Assembly (NCBI GenBank): GCA_030278955.1
Contig: JAOANR010000002.1
Location: 1,798,001-1,862,000 of the forward strand
Length of the DNA stretch: 64,000 bases
Direction: 5' to 3'
From: Hygrophila difformis
Taxonomy: Eukaryota > Streptophyta > Magnoliopsida > Lamiales > Acanthaceae
Positions 56,514-64,000 of the stretch are shown here, piece after piece. The notes under the pieces are model-generated. The model searched no databases. It saw nothing but the letters and a program-made list of their open reading frames with translations, and was not told the origin of the DNA. Position 1 is the stretch's first letter. Every line of letters begins with the position of its first letter. The position numbers and the translations under genes were made by a program.

Positions 56514-59213
56514 TAATATCCCAGAATTGCAATATAAGGCGTTATGCTGCCGAAATTTTGATTCTCCATTTCCATCACTTAATTAATTGAACCCTCTATT
56601 CATTAATGATTAATGATTGTAATTAGCAATGGTTAAATCACTAATTGTTATGATTAAAGGATCTTTGTTCAATTGTCATTAAAACATTTTTCTATAAACA
56701 AAACCATGATGCCTTAAACAGATAATCCGGACTGTAATTAATTATTGTAGGAGGGACTATTTAGGTCATCAACTATGGATTAGTTCCATAACCTTGCATG
56801 AGAAACCAATGTCTCTCATACAAGGCAGTTTTTTTTATCTAATTTCCATTTTGTCTTTTTTGTATTGTGTGTAACAATTAGTAAAGAGTACATCAGACTA
56901 ATGTTGGCGGGTATTCCCTCACGGCTAAACTAGCTCGTATTCTGGGTATTAGTTACTAAGTGTTATTTTGCATGGTTTGGATAGCAGTCAGTGGAAGCCT
57001 TGGCGGTTCGTCCATCCGGGATTATAATAGCTGCTCAGCTGACTCCTATCCGGATACAGTCTTCTTTTCCTTATCTTAATTTCCAAACCCAAATTCTAAT
57101 CTGTAATGTGAATTAGTCAACATCTGTCAATGTTGACTAATGATCATTACAGAAAAGAAGCATGTAGGTTTTTATCTGAATTCACAGACAGTGGAGGCCC
57201 AACTGGCATTGACACTGCCATTATAAGGTCTAAGCTGTCTAAATTCGCTCCATCCGAGTAATTGGGACATTGGACAGTAGATGTTTGCAGTCCACCCGAT
57301 TATTTTGCCATTACTTTGGTCCTCTGACCACTTCGTATTTGTGTTTCACTTTCTGTCTAGACCCGCCAGTATATTCTGGGTCAATTCATTTTACACTTCA
57401 TTATATCCGTATGCATGCTACTATTATGTAATTAATGTGGTCTATAATATTTTGGGATCCTTCCACTTGGACAATAGAAGTCTAGATTTAAACAGATATT
57501 GCATGTTAAATTTCCAACAAAAACTCTCTTATAAAATCCGGATCTGAGTAAGGGATAAATTCCTCAGTCATGACTAGTTCATAATCTGTCAAGGGTTGAA
57601 TTTGGGAAATTAGAAGCAGAGTCAGCGATTAGGTCTCATCTAGACTGAAAGGATCTGTGTTTTAATTGAGAGTCTAGTACTCGTTTAGGGAATGGTTTTC
57701 AACATCACTTATTTTCCAAAAATTGTTGTTTGTTGGGAATCCGAGATTAATTATTACACCGAGATGGGGTCCACTTGGATTCAAATACAGTGTAGTAGAT
57801 AATCTTAGAGGAACAACATTCAGACCTTGGTTATTTTCTAAGATAGGGTTGAGTTCCTTTCAACCACTATCCTCTTTTGCCAAAGCCTACCTTTGAGTCC
57901 TGAGTGAGTACATCCGGAACGAACTAATTTATTAGTTCGTTTCATTAGTTTGTATCTCATAACCACTCGGAAGGAAGTGAACACTGTGAGCGGTTCACCG
58001 AGAGCCGAGAATTCTTGATCCACACCCGGTCACCATGACTGGGGGCTGTCATTTACTACCAGGGTCAGACCTTCAAAACCTCCGAGTGATAGGATTTTTA
58101 AATGCTTTCATTATCGCTTTCTTTTAAACGCTTTCATTAGAGGTCACTCGGTTGTATTGAGAGTTGTGTAACTGCTACTAGGATTGATAGGTAAGGGATA
58201 GTTCAGGCTTGATTAGAATCTTTGGGTGTGACATGGGAGAATGATAGTAGTACTTGGCACGTCAATAAATGATTTGTCAGGTGTTGCTTATCCACCACAG
58301 ATGAAGTAACATACCCAGGCCAGGGCAGTTACAAATCTGTGGTATCTTAGAATCTGCGGTCTTAAGAACATGTAAACTCATGTTGAAAGTACCTGTCTAT
58401 CAAAGGGAACTCAACACTGAGAGCATGAGAATTAGCTGTCTGACAGGATTATCCCAACCAAGGATTTGTGTATTAAAATGGAAGTTTAATCATGCCTTAT
58501 CCAATTTTTGTCCAATTTTATTCTTTTCTTCCTGTCCCTTCTGTCCACACTGTGAATCAGCTTCATAGCTAGCATAGTGTAAAATTTCATTGCTTTTACA
58601 GATAGTATTTACTGCACTCTTAGAATAGCTTTATTTGCTTTCTGGTATAAATTTACCCGCTTTCTAGAATAGAATTCATATGCTTTGTAGAATAGATTTA
58701 AGTGCTTTCGTAATTTAAATTTAAGTTCAGTTAGTAGATGATTAATCACTTTTCAAACCAATTGGAGCAATACGAGTGGAAAATCTAGTAAAACGACGTG
58801 GGCCCTGCTTCTATCGCACATCCTCCAGTGAACGATCCGGTCTTACTATAAATTACTGCAATTTTTGACACCGTGCGCTTTCGGGGGCACAGTTTCTTAA
58901 CACGAGTAATAAAAACGTGACAACCTATAATATATCCCTAATCCCAAATCCATCTTCATAATTGGTTTCATTAAATAAAATTGAAAACCGGGTTTATTGT
59001 TTTTCAGAAAATACTCCTATAGTGGGAAATTGTCAAAAGTTTCATGGCAGGGGATTTTCATCGCGCCATTTGAAATCAAAGTTTCCCACATGAGTAATAA
59101 AAGAGAAATATATCCTTAAACCCCTCTCCCACGAATCATAACTCTTTTCATTTAATAAATTTAACTTGGGATATTTAGAAAAACTCGTGTTGACGAAATT
59201 GTCAAAAGTTTCA

Positions 59214-59234
59214 TGGCGCCGTTGCCGGGGAGGA
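59214..59234 (+). other. Primer-binding site (tRNA-Asp type)
   Basis: TGGCGCCGTTGCCGGGGA directly follows the LTR end TTTCA, as in the 20-kb element. Confidence 0.85.
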
Positions 59235-59372
59235 TGCAGCGCCGTTTTATTAGAGAATTACATTCCTCATTGCTCCTAGTTAGCTTATACATATAAATAA
59301 AAATATTTACCTTCAAAACCAATTCTAACCTGGGGATTGTACAGGTACCGCCATTATTGAAGCCGTTGTTCT

Positions 59373-60999
59373 ATGCAAAGGAGGAAGCAGACGCCAGCCG
59401 AAATCTCGTACAACGCAGAGATAGAAAAGACAGCTCGACGTCTTAGGGCGGAGACTAAACGAAGACGAGAACGGGAAAGACAGGCACTACTTTCACCGAG
59501 CACCAGTAGCGACATATCCGATATGGCAAACCCTGACATTCCTCCAATCATTCCACCCAATCCACCACTTCACAACATTGAGGAAGACCCCGAAGATGCT
59601 AATAAAGATGATTTGGATGATCCCCTCCTCAGATCATACAGGGAGGTGGGAATCCACCAAACATTGAACATCAACACTTCGAGGCACCCCCTCCCAACCC
59701 GAACCCTCAAAACCCACCAAATGACCAAAATCACCAAAACAACCAAAACTTCCAAAACCAGCAAAATCAGCAGTACCAGAATCTCCACCAGAACCCCCCA
59801 AATCCTAATGACTTCAATGATCCTAGGAACTATTATATGCATCAGAACTATTACCCACAGCAATATCAAGGAGGGGCTGAGAACAATCAACAAGCAGCAG
59901 CCGCTGATTACATGCAGCCAATCTTAGAGCCATATTTGAACATTCCTGAACAAGCTCCATTCTTGGCCAGGAATTTCGAATTGAAGCCGGCCCTCATCAA
60001 TCTGTTCAGAGCAATCAGTTCGCTGGGGCAAGTCATGAAGATCCCCATGATCATCTGCAGACTTTCTTAGAATTGTGTGATACTATCAAGAACCAGAATG
60101 TATCTGCTAACACCATTCTATTAAGACTGTTCCCTTTCTCTCTGACTAGCGGAGCACGAACATGGTACAAATCACTGCCCGTAAATCAGAAGTCCACATG
60201 GGAGGACGTGATCAGAAATTTCTTGGCGAAATACTTCCCGGAGTCCAAGGTGGATGAATGCCGCTCTAAAATTGCGGAATTCAAAATGAAGCCAGACGAG
60301 TCCCTGTATGACGCAAAGGAACGATTCTTCAACTTACTCAGGAAATGCCCCCAACATGGTTTCCATGATTGGGAGAAATTGAGAAAGTTCTACAGCGGTT
60401 TGACCCCATCGTGGAAATACATGCTTGATGCTGCCGGCGGTCAACATCTGCTATACATACCAATGGATCAAGCATGGGGCAAGATTGAAGCAATGAGTGT
60501 AAACAGATCTGTTCTTACTGATGATGTTAATCCCCCTCCCCCTCGTGGTTTGTGTGCTGTAGGTACAACAGAAAAATCAGATATTGAAAAGCTTCAAGAG
60601 CAGGTGGCAGCATTGTCTGTTAACCAGGGAGCTGGGAGCTCTACTCAAGGACAGCAAACAGATGTGATTTTTGGACTGTGTCAAGGTGCTCACGCAACTG
60701 ATACATGCGAACAGATTACAGCTGAAAGCTGTAACTTTGCAGGGGCTTTCCCAAATAGACACCCAAACCTGTCATACTCAAACAACAATGCCCTTAACTC
60801 CCACCTCTTGAACAAACCACAACAGCAGCAGTTCAATCCTCAGCAGAATCAAGGATTCATTCAGAACAGGGGCCAGAATTTTCAGAACCAGAATTTTCAG
60901 CCTCAGATCCAACAAAGACCCCACCAAAATTTCCAGCAGCCTAGCCAAAACTTCCAGAACTTGCAACCCCAGCCACAATTCATACCTAATCAGGGCTAG
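59373..60999 (+). pseudogene. gag: Gag of the right-hand Athila-like element
   Basis: The start MQRRKQTPAEISYNAEIEK is Arg/Lys-rich. A frameshift near 59,640 moves the Asn/Gln/Pro-rich linker to another frame, and a second near 60,000 moves to the capsid frame. The capsid part is clear: SGARTWYKSLPVNQKSTWED and FLAKYFPESKVDECRSKIAE. After it comes CGLCQGAHATDTC in a Phe-to-Cys variant (FGLCQGAHATDTC), so one zinc ligand of the expected motif seems lost. A Gln/Asn-rich linker ends at TAG 60997-60999. The downstream pol frame is the same frame as this last part. Confidence 0.75.
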
Positions 61000-63900
61000 T
61001 GGAACCAAAATCAGAATCAAAATCAAAAGCCTCCTTCAAGGCTGGAGAATTTGATGACTGATTTCATTACTAGCCAGAAGGAGATTAACACTCAGCTGCA
61101 GGCCTCTATCAGATATGTGGAGACACAAGTTACACAGATGGCTAATGAAATGCAGAAAAGGGATAAAGGGACGTTGCCGAGCACTGCGGAAAAGAACCCG
61201 CAATGCAAAGCAATAACCTTGAAATCTGGGAAGGTACTGGCTGGATCAAGGGGAGCGGATACTGGAAACAACTATGGGGAAGATGATGATGCTGTTGACA
61301 ATGCTGATGAGGAAGCAATGGATGAACAGAAGGAAGCCGAACAGCAGACTGACGCTACAAAAGGAACGGCAGAAACAGAAAACGGTAATGGTGAAGGTAC
61401 AACCTCGAACCATCTACCACCAAAACATGATAACAAAAACAAGTTCATGCCTAGGGTTCCTTACCCAGCTAGACTTAAAAATAAGCAACAAGATCTGAAG
61501 TTTGAAAAATTTCTGAAAAGACTGCGGGAAGTTGAGATTACCATTCCTTTGATTGAAATGATCTCTGAAATGCCAATCTATGCTAAGTTCTTGAAAGAAA
61601 TGATTTCAGGAAAGAGACAGGTTGAGCGGGATGAATTGGTGGTACTCAACAGCACTTGCAGTGCTATTATTCAAAAGAAGCTGCCAGAGAAGAAAGAGGA
61701 CCCCGGATGCTATACATTGCCAATTCGGATTGGCCAGAACAACGCCGGAAAAGGACTATGTGACCTCGGATCCAGCATTAACGTTATGCCATTAACCATG
61801 GTTAAACGTCTTAAGCTCGGAGTGGTGGAACCTGTCAAAATGAGGCTCCAGCTTGCAGATAGGTCAATTACAAAGCCAATCGGAATCTTGAAAGATGTGA
61901 TAATCAAAGCTGGCAGTACTCCATTTCCAGTGGATTTCATCATTCTGGACATCGAGGAGGACTCCGACATGCCTCTCATCTTAGGCAGGCCATTCTTGGC
62001 CACAGGCGGGGCGCTGATAGATGCTAAATCCGGAAGGGTGACACTCCGTGTTGATGGAGATGAAGTCGTCTTCGACATGGAGCAATTGCAGAAATTCCCG
62101 AACGGCAGTTCTTGTTTTTCATTTGATGATGTAATAGTTAGGAAAGAGCCAGACTCTGCAAACAATGATGAAATGATGCTGTATGAATCTTCAAAGCAGG
62201 TACTGATGCCTGCTGGTGCTGAGCTCAAGGAACAGTGCAGCGCCGTCCAATTTGAGGATCCTGAGTCCGGGGACCTTGAAGCATATGATGGTGCTGACTT
62301 CACTGCACAGGAGGACGATGGCATCGAAGGGGAAGAAGAGGGCCCTGTACTGACGCAGGGTTCCGAAGGTAAATCTGATCTCCCACTACCCATTTCTCGC
62401 AAACTACTCCCTTCCGTTGAATGTCCACCAGAGCTTGAACTTAAAACATTACCCGATCATCTCAAGTACGCGTTTCTCGCAGAACATAAAAAATTACCTG
62501 TGATTGTTTCGGCTAAGCTCTCCCAAGAGCAAGAAAATGATCTGGTGGTCGTTCTTAAGAAACATGTACATGCAATAGGTTGGACCATTTCTGATATAAA
62601 AGGAATAAGCCCTTCTATTTGCATGCACAGGATTTTAATGGAAGAAGAGTATAAACCCTCCCGTCAACCTCAGAGGCGTTTGAACCCCCTCATGCAAGAA
62701 ATGGTAAGAAAGGAGGATATCAAGCTCTTAGATGCTGGTATAATCTATCCTATATCTGACAGCAAATGGGTTAGCCAAGTGCAGGTCGTGCCAAAACGAG
62801 GAGGGATGTGCATAACCAAGAATGAGCAAGGAGAAGAGGTTGCAACCAGGCCAGTGACCAGATGGAGAGTCTGTATAGATTACCGGAAACTGAACGAGGC
62901 CACCCGCAAGGACCATTTTCCATTGTCATTTATTGATCAAATGCTTGAGAGGTTGGCAGGGAGAGAGTTTTATTGCTTTTTGGATGGTTATTCTGGGTAT
63001 AATCAGATTGTTATTTCAAGCGAAGAACATGAAAAAACAACTTTTACTTACCCTTATGGCACTTTTGCCTACAGGCGCATGCCATTCGGTCTTTGCAATG
63101 CACCTGCTACTTTTCAACGTTGCATGATGTCTATATTTTCTGAATTTATCGAAAAATGCATTGAGGTCTTCATGGATGACTTCTCTGTATATGGAGATAC
63201 ATTTGAAGATTGTTTGACCAATCTTGCAAAGATTTTAAAGAGATGTGAGGACACCAATCTCGTTTTGAATTGGGAAAAGTGCCATTTTATGGTCACTGAG
63301 GGCATAGTGTTAGGTCACCGCATATCTCGTGCAGGTATTGAGGTTGATCCAGCCAAAGTTTCTATCATTTCCAATCTCCCTCTTCCTAACTCAATCAAAT
63401 CAGTTAGGAGCTTCTTAGGGCATGCCGGTTTTTACCGGAGATTCATTAAGGATTTCTCTAAAATTGCCAAGCCGCTCACTAACCTGCTTTGTAAAGAAAA
63501 TTCTTTCCTAATAAATGAAGCGTGTGTCCAAGCCTTTGACACACTCAAGAAGATGTTGGTTTCTGCACCAATAGTGCAACCACCCGATTGGTCAATACCT
63601 TTCGAGGTAATGTGCGATGCTAGTGATCTTGCCGTAGGTGCAGTACTCGGGCAACATAAGGATGGGAGACATTGCGTAATTCATTACGCAAGTCATGCCC
63701 TGAATGAGGCTCAAGTCAACTACACCACAACGGAGAAAGAGATGTATGCTGTAGTCTTCGCGTTTGACAAATTCAGACAGTATCTGATAGGTACGAAGAC
63801 TATAGTGTACACGGATCATTCTACACTGAGATACTTGTTTAGCAAACAAGATGCAAAACCTCGATTAATCAGGTGGGTACTTCTGTTGCAAGAATTCGAC

Positions 63901-64000
63901 ATCATAATAAAAGATAGGCGAGGTCGAGATAATGGTGCTGCTGACCACTTATCTCGATTAGAAAATGATAAAAAGGAAAAAGCCGTCAATGAAGAGTTCC
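61000..64000 (+). CDS. pol: Protease, RT and RNase H of the right-hand Athila-like element, open to the edge
   Basis: A frame of 1,000 codons without a stop runs from 61000 to the window end. In order: a helical linker (NTQLQASIRYVETQVTQMAN), the aspartic protease with CDLGSSINVMP near 61,760 and MPLILGRPFL near 61,975, an acidic spacer, the RT entry motif DAGIIYPISDSKWVS, RT with CIDYRKLN, TFAYRRMPFGL and the catalytic FMDDF near 63,175, and RNase H with [20 protein letters not shown] and YTDHSTLRY. Integrase would follow outside the window. The TAG at 60997 separates it from Gag in the same frame, so expression would need readthrough or the TAG is a mutation. An antisense frame at 61.7-62.4 kb is a shadow. 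Confidence 0.85.

Larger units (their letters stand above)
55049..59213 (+). repeat. Right part of the 5' LTR of the right-hand Athila-like element
   Basis: The segment continues the sequence broken at 37,300 (same GTCGCG/GCGACAC motifs on both sides) and ends AAAGTTTCA directly before the primer site. A TATA box lies at 55241. A hairpin array fills 55.88-56.51 kb. From 56.52 to 58.8 kb I see no gene; it is AT-rich LTR sequence with short ORFs lacking coding character. At over 4 kb in total the LTR is long, but the LTR of the 20-kb element is also over 3 kb. Confidence 0.7.
37052..64000 (+). mobile_element. Athila-like retrotransposon, plus strand, host of a two-level nest, runs off the right edge
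   Basis: The 5' LTR lies in two pieces, about 37,052-37,300 and 55,049-59,213. The gap is filled by another LTR element with the duplication GGAAC (37296-37300 and 55049-55053). After the LTR come a tRNA-Asp-type primer site at 59214, gag from 59373, and protease-RT-RNase H to the window edge. The left border is a guess (TGTTAGAAAA), because the 3' LTR is outside the window. RT and RNase H are closely similar to those of the 20-kb element, and both LTRs share ACCGTGCGCTTTCGG near their 3' ends. Confidence 0.75.

Noticed and set aside
56514..58840. Possible further nested element within the long LTR
   Set aside because: I found no TG...CA borders with target duplication and no coding motif; the stretch is treated as LTR sequence.
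61710..62402. 230-codon minus-strand ORF
   Set aside because: It lies antisense to the protease/RT spacer of the plus-strand element, whose own frame carries clear protease motifs. It is a shadow.

Overview
This window looks like nuclear DNA of a flowering plant, probably a eudicot. It is AT-rich, has GT-AG introns, carries Stowaway- and Tourist-type MITEs, and is dominated by nested LTR retrotransposons of Ty3/gypsy type. No complete, unambiguous housekeeping gene is present. The species cannot be named from the sequence.

Layout. (1) 1-4.6 kb: 5' part of a spliced, minus-strand Helitron-type Rep/helicase gene running off the left edge, plus exon-like pieces of an unidentified minus-strand gene. 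(2) 4.7-8.7 kb: gene-poor DNA with a SINE-like segment, a Tourist-like MITE, Stowaway MITEs, a 640-bp solo LTR with a 5-bp target duplication, and microsatellites. (3) 9.0-11.2 kb: one minus-strand ORF and one plus-strand multi-exon gene, both unidentified. (4) 11,307-31,307: a 20-kb minus-strand Athila-like retrotransposon flanked by ATAAA. After gag-pol it carries about 10 kb of extra coding DNA in the same sense: six degenerate F-box genes (15.3-21.3 kb), then a long broken ORF (11.7-15.0 kb) where Athila elements carry an env-like gene. Its 3' LTR is mostly deleted. (5) 31.6-32.5 kb: two exons of a sphingoid long-chain-base kinase (LCBK1-like) without the rest of the gene. (6) 33-37 kb: a cluster of Stowaway MITEs and a 60-bp minisatellite inside a duplication of about 1 kb. 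(7) 37-64 kb: a three-level nest. A plus-strand Athila-like element (gag-pol from 59.2 kb to the right edge) has its 5' LTR split at 37,300/55,049 by a minus-strand gag-only element (37,301-55,048, duplication GGAAC). The right LTR of that element is split in turn by a second minus-strand element (45,478-55,007, duplication AAATT), which carries an antisense, intron-containing ORF.

How the parts work together. The Athila-like elements share a primer-binding site matching tRNA-Asp and the same gag-protease-RT-RNase H order. The 20-kb element also shows integrase. The two nested elements use a tRNA-iMet primer site and lack most or all of pol, so they would depend on enzymes supplied in trans. 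Most coding regions carry stops or frameshifts; the pol frame at the right edge is still open.

Two observations stand out. One is the tandem F-box array, apparently with small spliced first exons, inside a retrotransposon. The other is a set of hairpins in the LTR of the right-hand element whose stems change on both arms together while the CAC loop stays fixed.
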